Source: CAWCDJ01 sp963796675 (GTDB lineage Bacteria; Acidobacteriota; Terriglobia; Bryobacterales; Bryobacteraceae). From it: 64,000 nt of DNA. The notes beneath the pieces were generated by a model. It worked only from the letters and a program-made list of their open reading frames with translations, did no database searches and was not told where the DNA came from. Shown here in pieces: positions 26,921 through 42,378 of this stretch; positions within the stretch are counted from its first letter, which is position 1, and each line of letters starts with the position of its first letter. The DNA lies in NCBI GenBank assembly GCA_963796675.1, contig CAWCMS010000008.1:186001-250000 (forward strand), given 5' to 3'. The position numbers and the translations under genes were made by a program.

Positions 26921-27574
26921 TTACGGCGTGGTGGTGCTGCGGAAGGCGACGTCTCCGAAATAACTCTCGGCAACCGTGCCGGTATGCTGAGAGTTGATCT
27001 GAATGCGCAAGCCTTTGACGTGAGGAGGAGTTCGGCCATAAGCCCGCTCGTAGTCGCTTTTCAGGTTGCGGAGCTCGTCCACCCAGCGGTTGGCGTCGTT
27101 CGCCCCCGAGCGGCAGACGATGGCGAAAATGTGGACCAGGGGAACGGAACTGGCCGGCTGAGCCGTATCCTTCGGCGCCGACGTATCCCAAAGGTAGGTG
27201 ATTACCCGGCGATCGGCGAAGAGAACGAGAAGCTGGGCAGCTTGATCGTCAGTCGAGGAATGCCGAAAATCGCCGCCCTTCGGGAGCTGAGTGACTTTCC
27301 AGCGCCAGGAGAGATAGGGCATCTGCGCCGGATCGACGTCGACGCCGCGCTCCAGGGCGAACGAGGAGCTGACACTTTTCAGCCGGACACACGATGCTTC
27401 CTGCCCGGAACATACTGAAAAGTCCGGCTTTCCACGATTGACCTTAATCTGCCAGTCGGAGGGCAGACGGCCAGTCCCCAGACTGGCCGTATTTAAAACA
27501 ATAAGAGCCAGTTGCGAAGAATGAGCAAGGAACAAAACGCTCCCAAGAGCGCTGAGAACAAGGAGCTTCTTCAA
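26921..27574 (-). CDS. DUF3047 domain protein, exported
   Basis: 217 residues from TTG 27574 ('MKKLLVLSALGSVLFLAHSS'), with GGAAGG just upstream; an earlier TTG at 27586 is less well placed. Signal peptide or anchor at 1-20, then the DUF3047 pattern: 'PSDWQIKVNRGKPDF', 'LSWRWKVTQLPKGGDFR', 'DDQAAQLLVLFADRRVITYLWDTSAP', 'VKGLRIQINSQHTGTVAESYFGDV'. The domain has no defined activity; the fold looks like a jelly-roll beta sandwich. First gene of the putative sphingolipid operon, with the next ATG directly abutting its TAA. Confidence 0.85.
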   Translation of the reverse strand: MKKLLVLSALGSVLFLAHSSQLALIVLNTASLGTGRLPSDWQIKVNRGKPDFSVCSGQEASCVRLKSVSSSFALERGVDVDPAQMPYLSWRWKVTQLPKGGDFRHSSTDDQAAQLLVLFADRRVITYLWDTSAPKDTAQPASSVPLVHIFAIVCRSGANDANRWVDELRNLKSDYERAYGRTPPHVKGLRIQINSQHTGTVAESYFGDVAFRSTTTP

Positions 27575-27689
27575 GTGACCTTCCAACGCGAGGCTAATGA
27601 CTTTTCCTTACTAATATCGCACGCTTCCGCGGTTTTCCACCACAGTGATTCCCAGGAAAACCGCTGCGCGGGGAAGGCCTCAGGTACGT

Positions 27690-27956
27690 TTACTGCTTGG
27701 TCTTTTGCTTCACCTGAGCGGCGCCTTCCTGGGTCTCACTAGCGGACTTGTGAACCGTCTTTTTAGTATCCTTTTTCACCGTGCTGCCGGTCTTTTCGGC
27801 GGCGTGTCCGACCGCTTTGCCTGCATTCTTGGTGCCCTGGGCTACGTCATGCCCCGCCTTCTTCATCTCCTGTCCAACCCCCTGGGCCATCAGGACCGGG
27901 GAGACTGCCAGGAAAAGACCGAGGGAGACCTTGAGAACTCTCGATTTCATGCACAT
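27690..27956 (-). CDS. Small exported LEA/apolipoprotein-like helical protein
   Basis: 88 residues: a signal peptide ('VLKVSLGLFLAVSPVLMAQ') followed by a Lys/Ala/Thr/Gly-rich amphipathic stretch with 11-residue-like periodicity ('KKAGHDVAQGTKNAGKAVG', 'AAEKTGSTVKKDTKKTV'). This is like late-embryogenesis-abundant or stress-linked bacterial proteins. ATG 27956 has AGGAGGG at 11 bases; ATG 27950 is an alternative. It may protect membranes or proteins in the periplasm during drying; inferred only. Confidence 0.65.
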   Translation of the reverse strand: MCMKSRVLKVSLGLFLAVSPVLMAQGVGQEMKKAGHDVAQGTKNAGKAVGHAAEKTGSTVKKDTKKTVHKSASETQEGAAQVKQKTKQ

Positions 27957-28051
27957 CGATAGAGCAACCCTCCTGCCACGGGGCTGCTTCTAACAGTAAA
28001 AAGCGGGCTGCCGCTCTCGCGACAGCCCGCCGATACTACGAAACCGCCCGC

Positions 28052-32266
<4,215 letters not shown>

Positions 32267-32296
32267 ATTAGCCTCCAGTTTCTAAAAACCTTGACC

Positions 32297-32353
32297 CCGG
32301 AGACGCCGAGGCGCCGAGAAATCATTTGTGTTCTCGGCGTCTCCGCGTCTCGG
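32297..32353. repeat. Long imperfect hairpin between rpoB and rpoC (family C repeat)
   Basis: Left arm 32297-32320 and right arm 32331-32353 are inverted copies of a GGAGACGCCGAGAA-type repeat (about 20 of 23 pairs) around a 10-base loop, starting 11 bases downstream of rpoB's stop. There is no U-tract, so it is more likely an RNA-processing or stability structure than a terminator. Confidence 0.75.
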
Positions 32354-32363
32354 CGGTGAATCA

Positions 32364-36674
<4,311 letters not shown>

Positions 36675-37068
36675 TCTTTTACTCCTGACGGCCGAAGAGC
36701 CAAAGCACAGAAACTGCGCTTAACAGCACAAAACCAACGGCGCCCAGAGACGAGAGAGCGTCACGGGCGCCGAATGATGAAGAAACAGGGGCAGGAATCG
36801 AAATACCGGAGTGGTGCGCGCGATGAAAACAGAATTTGTGGATCTGTAGGCGTACGAATCCTGTACGATGTGCGAGGGTGCGCAGATGCGCAGAGATCCC
36901 CTCTCCGCAGCTCCGGCCGAACTGCAATTAATATACCAGGATTCGGGAATCACAGTCACCAATTGGGATCGAATCCGGCTGAACTCAAAACCCAACTAAC
37001 TATCGTAACAGGACAAACGCCCTGCGTCAAACCCACAAACAAGAGACAACCGGAACAAAGAGCCTGAT
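36675..37068. other. rplL-rpoB intergenic leader
   Basis: About 390 bases without a gene. Apart from the ribosome-binding site of rpoB and scattered short dyads (GCGCC..GGCGC near 36738-36772) nothing is recognisable; it probably carries the 5' leader of rpoB mRNA. Confidence 0.4.
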
Positions 37069-37106
37069 CGCGGCCAGGCGCTCGAGCAGCGGAGGCGCCG
37101 GCCGCG
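37069..37106 (-). terminator. Attenuator-like hairpin after rplL
   Basis: On the minus strand CGCGGCCGGCGCCTC pairs with GAGCGCCTGGCCGCG around a 7-base loop (one G-U pair, one bulge), 15 bases after the rplL stop, followed by a weak CTCTTTGTT tract. Position matches the partial terminator between rplL and rpoB in other bacteria, which sets ribosomal protein versus polymerase output. Confidence 0.65.
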
Positions 37107-37121
37107 ACTTTCGCGTCCCGT

Positions 37122-37508
37122 TTACTTTACTTCGACGCTCGCGCCAGCGTCGACGAACTTCTTCTTGATGGACTCGGCTTCTTCCTTGCTCACGCCTTCC
37201 TTGACGGGCTTCGGAGCGCCATCCACCAGGTCCTTGGCTTCCTTCAGGCCGAGGCTGGTCACTTCGCGAACAGCCTTGATAACGTTGATTTTATTGGCAC
37301 CGGCAGCCATCAGGACCACCGTGAACTCGGTCTTTTCTTCAGCCGCAGGAGCCGCAGCCGCAGCGCCCGCGCCGGCGCCCGCCATCATCATCGGAGCCGC
37401 CGCCGCCGCCGAAACTCCCAGCTTTTCTTCGAGCAACTTGACCAGCTGAGAGGCCTCCAGCAGCGTCAAGCCTTGAATCTGATCCGCAATTGCGTTAATG
37501 TCCGCCAT
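37122..37508 (-). CDS. rplL: 50S ribosomal protein L7/L12
   Basis: 128 residues: N-terminal dimer domain ('IADQIQGLTLLEASQLVKLLEEKLGVS'), flexible Ala/Gly-rich hinge at about 33-56, C-terminal domain 'EFTVVLMAAGANKINVIKAVREVTSLGLKEAKDLVDGAPKPVK'-type factor-binding face. Forms the ribosomal stalk with L10. AAGGAG precedes ATG 37508. 62 bases after rplJ. Confidence 0.98.
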   Translation of the reverse strand: MADINAIADQIQGLTLLEASQLVKLLEEKLGVSAAAAAPMMMAGAGAGAAAAAPAAEEKTEFTVVLMAAGANKINVIKAVREVTSLGLKEAKDLVDGAPKPVKEGVSKEEAESIKKKFVDAGASVEVK

Positions 37509-37570
37509 TTCTGAACTCCAAACTCCTTAAGTATTGAAAATCCTCGCGTTCGTCCGGGCAGGCCCGGCCG

Positions 37571-38098
37571 CTACGCTTGAAACTTGTTCTCTTTGACGCC
37601 CTGATCCACCACCACCGCTAGATTGCGGCCGACCGCGTTCATGGCCGTCACCAGCCGCTGTGCCGGGGCGTTGATCAGGTACAGCAACCTGGAGAAGATC
37701 TCTTCCTTCGACGGCATGGTCGCCAGGTCGTTGATCTCCTTTACATCGATCACACGGCCTTCGACAATGCCCGCCTTGAACGTGAAACTGGGATTCGCCT
37801 TGGCGTACGTCGTGAGCGCTTTTGCCAGAGCCACCGGATCGCTGCTGGTATAGGCCATCGAGGTCATCCCGCGCAACCCTTTGAGCACCTGTTCGGCAGC
37901 CGTGCCTTCCGAGGCCTTTTCCGCGAGGTTGTTCTTCACCACACGATACTTGCCGCCCACGCCGCGGATCACCTTGCGGAGTTCGAAGTCCTGGTCCACC
38001 CGCAGCTTTTCATAGCCGGTGACAAACAGGTTCTGCAAAGCCGCCAGATCCTGGCGCAGAGATTCGACGTCTTTCTGCTTATCTTCTTTCTTTTTCAT
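37571..38098 (-). CDS. rplJ: 50S ribosomal protein L10
   Basis: 175 residues; binds 23S rRNA and anchors L7/L12 dimers. Starts 'MKKKEDKQKDVESLRQDLA', with 'VIRGVGGKYRVVKNNLAEKA' and C-terminal helix 'LFSRLLYLINAPAQRLVTAMNAVGRN'-like stalk-binding segment. 18 bases after rplA's stop, one transcript with rplA and rplL. Confidence 0.97.
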   Translation of the reverse strand: MKKKEDKQKDVESLRQDLAALQNLFVTGYEKLRVDQDFELRKVIRGVGGKYRVVKNNLAEKASEGTAAEQVLKGLRGMTSMAYTSSDPVALAKALTTYAKANPSFTFKAGIVEGRVIDVKEINDLATMPSKEEIFSRLLYLINAPAQRLVTAMNAVGRNLAVVVDQGVKENKFQA

Positions 38099-38116
38099 GA
38101 AAGCACCTGTCCGGCG

Positions 38117-38827
38117 TCAGACCGCCGCCTTCACACTGAACGGAGCCGTATCGACGGCGACCCCCGGGCTCATGGTCGAGCAGATGGTCGTGCTCTTCAC
38201 ATACTTGCCCTTGGCTACCGCCGGTTTGGCCTTGATGACCGCCGTGATGAGCGTGGAAGCGTTCTCCACCAGTTTCTCGGTCGAGAAGCTCAGCTTACCC
38301 ACCGGAGCGTGGATGATCCCGGTCTTGTCGACGCGGAATTCCACCTTACCGGCCTTCACTTCCTTCACTGCCTTGGCCACATCCACCGTCACCGTACCGG
38401 TCTTGGGGTTGGGCATCAGGCCGCGAGGACCGAGAATCTTGCCGAGTTTGCCGACCGAACGCATCATGTCGGGGGTGGCGATCACGGCATCGAAGGCAGT
38501 CCAGCCTTCGGACTGGATCTTGTTCACCATGTCGTCGCCGCCGACGAAATCAGCCCCCGCCTCGGTAGCCTCCCGCTGCTTGTCGCCGCTGGCAATCACA
38601 AGAACGGATTTCGACCTCCCAAGTCCGTTCGGCATCACCACCGTGCCGCGGACCATCTGGTCGGCATGCTTGGGGTCGACACCGAGACGCATGTGGATCT
38701 CCACGGTCTCATCGAACTTGGCGAATTTGATCTTTTGGAGAAGCGGTACGGCGTCTTCCAGCTGGTACTCTTTGGATTCGACCTGCTTCAACGCGGTTTG
38801 ATACTGTTTGCCTGGTTTACGAGCCAT
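38117..38827 (-). CDS. rplA: 50S ribosomal protein L1
   Basis: 236-residue L1, binding 23S rRNA near the E site. Starts 'MARKPGKQYQTALKQVESK', includes 'GRSKSVLVIASGDKQREA', 'KLGKILGPRGLMPNPKTGTV' (the L1 signature) and 'GIIHAPVGKLSF'. Normally preceded by rplK and nusG; here trpS lies 101 bases upstream on the same strand, so L1 autoregulation through an rplK leader cannot work in the usual way at this locus. Confidence 0.98.
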   Translation of the reverse strand: MARKPGKQYQTALKQVESKEYQLEDAVPLLQKIKFAKFDETVEIHMRLGVDPKHADQMVRGTVVMPNGLGRSKSVLVIASGDKQREATEAGADFVGGDDMVNKIQSEGWTAFDAVIATPDMMRSVGKLGKILGPRGLMPNPKTGTVTVDVAKAVKEVKAGKVEFRVDKTGIIHAPVGKLSFSTEKLVENASTLITAVIKAKPAVAKGKYVKSTTICSTMSPGVAVDTAPFSVKAAV

Positions 38828-38928
38828 ATTTCCTCATTGGTGCAAGCGGTCCGTCGCATAGACAAACGAACCTCCCACTGAGCGTTAAAGGGACATCGGT
38901 CAGTGTACCAGAACGTGCCTCGGGATGT

Positions 38929-39963
38929 CTACTGTGCCGGGAAATAGTTGATTCCCATGGCCTCCCGCACTCTGGAGAGGGTCTGCGCGGCAGTTTCCCG
39001 TGCGACTTCCGTACCCTTTTCCGCGACCCGCAGCACTTCCGCCGGATCCTTGGCGAACTCCTCGCGGCGGGCCCGGATCGGATCGAGTACCGCCAGCAAC
39101 ACTTCGAGCAGCCGCTTCTTTACCGTGGTATCGCCCAAACCGCCGCGCTCGTAGTGCGCCTTCATTTCCGCCAGCGCCACCTTGTCCTCATCGAAGGCAT
39201 CCAGATACGAAAATACCGGATTGCCCTCCACTGTGCCCGGATCCGAGACGCGTAGGTGCTTCGGATCCGTATACATCGTTTTCACCTTCTGGCGCACCGT
39301 ATCGGCGCTGTCGCACAGGGAAATGACGTTCCCGAGCGACTTGCTCATCTTGCCCTTGCCGTCGGTTCCAGGCAGCCGTGGCACGCTCGAAAGCAGCCCC
39401 TTCGGCTCCACCAGCACGTCGCAGTTGTAAATCCGGTTGAAACTGCGGACGATCTCTGTCGTCTGCTCGATCATTGGGAGCTGGTCCTGCCCGACCGGCA
39501 CCACATCCGCCAGAAATGCCGTGATGTCCGCCGCCTGGCTGACCGGGTAGCAGAAGAATCCAGCCGGAATACTAGCCCCAAAGCCCCGTTGCTGGATCTC
39601 GTCCTTGACGGTAGGATTCCTTTGTAACCTCGCGACCGTTACCAAATTGAGGTAGTACGCCGTCAATTCGTACAGCTGTGGGACGAGAGATTGTACAAAA
39701 ATAGTGGTAACCGAGGGGTCGAGTCCCACCGCCAGATAATCAAGGACTACTTCCAGAAGATTGCGCCGGATTTTTCCCGGGTCTTCCGCGTTGTCCGTGA
39801 GAGCCTGGGCATCCGCAATAATGATGAAAGTCCGGTATTCACGCTGCAACTCGACCCGCTGGCGAAGCGAGCCGACATAATGACCAAGATGAAGAGGACC
39901 GGTTGGGCGATCGCCGGTCAGAATGATCTTTTGAGGCGCCACTCGTTTAGTGTAACAAAGCAC
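38929..39963 (-). CDS. trpS: Tryptophan--tRNA ligase
   Basis: 344-residue class I aminoacyl-tRNA synthetase charging tRNA-Trp. HIGH-type motif 'GPLHLGHYVGS' and KMSKS motif 'GKGKMSKSLGN' are present; 'GFGASIPAGFFCYPVSQAADI' and 'VPVGQDQLPMIEQT' are TrpS-typical. Start GTG 39963; GTG 39942 ('VAPQKIILTGD') is as good and would reduce overlap with the divergent gene. It occupies the place upstream of rplA where rplK/nusG/secE usually sit. Confidence 0.96.
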   Translation of the reverse strand: MLCYTKRVAPQKIILTGDRPTGPLHLGHYVGSLRQRVELQREYRTFIIIADAQALTDNAEDPGKIRRNLLEVVLDYLAVGLDPSVTTIFVQSLVPQLYELTAYYLNLVTVARLQRNPTVKDEIQQRGFGASIPAGFFCYPVSQAADITAFLADVVPVGQDQLPMIEQTTEIVRSFNRIYNCDVLVEPKGLLSSVPRLPGTDGKGKMSKSLGNVISLCDSADTVRQKVKTMYTDPKHLRVSDPGTVEGNPVFSYLDAFDEDKVALAEMKAHYERGGLGDTTVKKRLLEVLLAVLDPIRARREEFAKDPAEVLRVAEKGTEVARETAAQTLSRVREAMGINYFPAQ

Positions 39964-40683
39964 GCGATTTGCGCCGCTCTGCTGCTGTGCGCCGGACTGC
40001 TTCGCGCCCAGGATTCGGCACAGCCTGCCGCCCCGGCGCCGCCGGTTAATCCGAATCCGCGCGCCTTCGGCGTCTTCCCCAACTACCGGCTGGTCGATTC
40101 CAACGGCCCTGCGCAGCCCATCAGCGCCAGGCAGAAGCTGACCATCGCGGTGAAAGACTCCTTCGACTGGCCGATCTTTCCCACCGCGGCCGTATTTTCA
40201 CTCGTCTATCAGGCAACCAACCAGAACCCCACTTACGGCCAGGGCATGGAGGGCTACGGGAAGCGGCTCGCCGGCGCCTTGGCGGACCAGACGATCGGGA
40301 ACCTGATGACGGAGGGCGTGATGCCCGCGCTGCTGCACGAAGACCCGCGCTATTTCCGCCTGGGCCCGAGCGGCGGTAGCTTCGGACACCGCCTTTTTTA
40401 CTCCGCCACCCGGGTTTTCGTCAACCGCACGGACTCCGGCCGCGACAGCTTCAATTTCGCCGAGATCCTGGGGAACTCCACCGAGGCAGGGATCTCCGCC
40501 GCCTGGAATCCGGATTCACGGACCGCCGGCGGAGCCGCCCAACATATGATGATACAGGTCGGCTCCGACGCGCTTTCGAACGTGCTCAAGGAGTTCTGGC
40601 CCGACGTCAAGCGCAAGCTCTCCCACAAGAAGGAGACGGCTATATTGCCAGCTTCCCCCGGTATTTCATCTCTTTCGCAATGA
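39931..40683 (+). CDS. Exported conserved hypothetical protein
   Basis: About 250 residues from TTG 39931 ('MRRHSFSVTKHAICAALLLCAGLLRAQ' gives a good signal peptide); ATGs at 39880 and 39889 are alternatives but lie deeper inside the divergent trpS gene. Mature part: Ala/Pro-rich linker, 'AFGVFPNYRLVDSN', 'QKLTIAVKDSFDWPIFPTAA', 'YGKRLAGALADQTIGNLMTEGVMPALLHEDPRYFR', a set typical of a large acidobacterial periplasmic family without known function. The 3' end overlaps the convergent gene by 44 bases. Confidence 0.75.
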   Translation: MRRHSFSVTKHAICAALLLCAGLLRAQDSAQPAAPAPPVNPNPRAFGVFPNYRLVDSNGPAQPISARQKLTIAVKDSFDWPIFPTAAVFSLVYQATNQNPTYGQGMEGYGKRLAGALADQTIGNLMTEGVMPALLHEDPRYFRLGPSGGSFGHRLFYSATRVFVNRTDSGRDSFNFAEILGNSTEAGISAAWNPDSRTAGGAAQHMMIQVGSDALSNVLKEFWPDVKRKLSHKKETAILPASPGISSLSQ

Positions 40684-41407
40684 ATTTGGCTTTGACGGTG
40701 AGCGAACCGAGGCGGCTTGAGAAATCGAACTCCTTATCGTCCGCCGAAAGGTCCAGCGAGTCTTTCGAGAAGCCGAACAGATAAGTGCCGCCCTGCTGTT
40801 CGACGACTCCCGGCTGGGCGATCGCCTTGCCTTTCGGCTGGAGAGTCGTGAACTGTTTGAGACGGTCGTACTGATCCTGTTGATTCGATTGGGAATCGTC
40901 GCCGCCCTCGGAACCCGTCGAACGCCTGCCTCCGTTCATTAGGGGGATTCCGCTGATGCTGATCACGTAGTGGCCCTTAAAGGAATCCGGCAGCTTCGAC
41001 TTGTCCGCTTCGCGGATCGGCTGGGCGCTCTCCCATCGGATAACACCTTTATAGTTAGAGGTCTGGCCGCCGCTGCGTCCCCGGCCGCCGCCTCGCCCCA
41101 TGCGGCCTCCGCCGGGAAAGCCGATTCCGCCGATCCCGATCCGCGGACCGCCCATCCCACCGCCGCCGGGGTAACCGCCGCCGCCGCCCGGATATCCGCC
41201 GCGGCTCGGCCCTTCGCCAGGGGCGAACTGAGCGTTAACTTCTTTGGCCCACGGGGATTTATTCAATAGCTTCCCTTGTTCCTCCGGAGTCCACTCCGAA
41301 GGCTGTTTCTTGTTCCAGAATTCGCTTTCCGAGGCAAATAGAGGCGCGGAACCAATCCAAAGGCAGCCCGCCAGACGGAGGGCATCGCGCCGTGTGAATT
41401 TCTCCAT
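40640..41407 (-). CDS. Exported Gly-rich hypothetical protein
   Basis: 255 residues from ATG 41407 with a Tat-like signal 'FTRRDALRLAGCLWIGSAP'. Then 'WTPEEQGKLLNKSPWAKEV', a motif common in exported acidobacterial proteins, a glycine-rich low-complexity stretch (about 70-115) and a C-terminal domain containing 'YVISISGIPLMNG' and 'FDFSSRLGSLTVKAKF'. Function unknown. Confidence 0.75.
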   Translation of the reverse strand: MEKFTRRDALRLAGCLWIGSAPLFASESEFWNKKQPSEWTPEEQGKLLNKSPWAKEVNAQFAPGEGPSRGGYPGGGGGYPGGGGMGGPRIGIGGIGFPGGGRMGRGGGRGRSGGQTSNYKGVIRWESAQPIREADKSKLPDSFKGHYVISISGIPLMNGGRRSTGSEGGDDSQSNQQDQYDRLKQFTTLQPKGKAIAQPGVVEQQGGTYLFGFSKDSLDLSADDKEFDFSSRLGSLTVKAKFIAKEMKYRGKLAI

Positions 41408-41475
41408 GCACCGTTGGATTGCCGCCAACACCAGCGGGTTCCGCTAAACCTTGCCCAAGTGGAGTCTTGACGTTC

Positions 41476-41952
41476 TTAACAATCGGGCCGCAAGGGAAGC
41501 GTCAGGAGCAGCCCGTCTCCGCCGTCTTCGTAGTAGCCGCGGACGATCCGTACCCGGCGGAAGGCGTATTTCTCGTAGAAAGCGCGCGCCGCCTCGTTCG
41601 ACACCCGTACCATCAGGTTCAGCCTCGCGACGTCCCGGCGGCGGAGACGGCGCAGGATGCTGTCGAGCAGGAGGGAAGCGGCTCCCCGCCCGCGGCATTG
41701 CGGGTCGACCGCGATCGAAATCAGCTCCGCCGTGCGGATGGTATCTTTCCCGGCCGCGCGAACGCCTGCCACGGCGTATCCCCGGATCTGTCCTTCGCTT
41801 TCCGCCACCAGAAACAGGCTCCCGCATTTGTGGTGAAACTCTGCAAACAAGTTGCGATCATACGCATCCTTACCAAAACTATCCAGTTCGATAACGAGAA
41901 TACGGTCGAGATCCCTTTCGCGAAGCTGCCGCACCTTCATAGGCCGATTCAT
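41476..41952 (-). CDS. rimI: [Ribosomal protein bS18]-alanine N-acetyltransferase RimI-like
   Basis: 158-residue GNAT acetyltransferase. Acetyl-CoA loop 'IAVDPQCRGRGAASLLL' and 'VRVSNEAARAFYEKYAFRRV' with the terminal 'RGYYEDGGDGLLL' match RimI. It probably acetylates a ribosomal protein N-terminus. ATG 41952; divergent from feoA across a 171-base region. Confidence 0.88.
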   Translation of the reverse strand: MNRPMKVRQLRERDLDRILVIELDSFGKDAYDRNLFAEFHHKCGSLFLVAESEGQIRGYAVAGVRAAGKDTIRTAELISIAVDPQCRGRGAASLLLDSILRRLRRRDVARLNLMVRVSNEAARAFYEKYAFRRVRIVRGYYEDGGDGLLLTLPLRPDC

Positions 41953-42034
41953 CTGTTATTCTCTTATTTTGGACTAGTTGGAGGCCGTCTGAAACCTGAG
42001 AAGAAAAAGCCGCGCCGTCCCCCGGTTGCGGGTA

Positions 42035-42067
42035 TTGACAACAATTTCAGACTTCCTCATACTGAAA
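42035..42067 (+). promoter_or_regulatory. feoAB promoter with overlapping dyad operator
   Basis: -35 TTGACA (42035-42040), 17-base spacer, -10 CATACT (42058-42063). An inverted repeat TTTCAG N11 CTGAAA (42045-42067) spans spacer and -10, and another CTGAAAC half-site lies at 41990-41996. This position suits repression, probably iron-dependent; the sequence does not match the classic Fur box. Confidence 0.6.
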
Positions 42068-42123
42068 CCAAGGTGCAACTCAGTAGCAAGAGCGGTTTTA
42101 GCGGAAGCCTTCATGGGAACACT

Positions 42124-42378
42124 ATGACGTCCGCAACACTGGTAGATCTTCGCCGCGGCGATGCGGCAATCCTGGACCATATCGATCTTCCTGGTGACGA
42201 TGCCCGCCGGTTGATGGAACTCGGATTCCTGCCCGGCGCCCGGGTCACCGCGGGGCTGAGCGCCCCTGGCGGCGATCCGAGGGTGTTCCAGGTGGATGGG
42301 TCGGAGATTGCCTTGCGCCGTGAGACCGCCAAACTACTGAAAATTCGCTGCGAGCGGAACGGGAAAACGGGGGGCTGA
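42124..42378 (+). CDS. feoA: Ferrous iron transport protein A
   Basis: 84 residues, SH3-like FeoA: 'LVDLRRGDAAILDHIDLPGD', 'RRLMELGFLPGARVT' and 'ALRRETAKLLKIRCE'. Cytosolic partner needed for FeoB activity. Its TGA overlaps the feoB ATG (TGATG). ATG 42124 is the family-typical start; the long upstream open frame is not coding. Confidence 0.93.
   Translation: MTSATLVDLRRGDAAILDHIDLPGDDARRLMELGFLPGARVTAGLSAPGGDPRVFQVDGSEIALRRETAKLLKIRCERNGKTGG

Noticed and set aside
37165..37449. Plus-strand frame opposite rplL
   Set aside because: Shadow of the Ala-rich L7/L12 hinge.
40950..41230. Possible CRISPR or tandem repeat in the Gly-rich region
   Set aside because: The repetition is GGN codon repetition inside a glycine-rich protein, not regularly spaced repeats.
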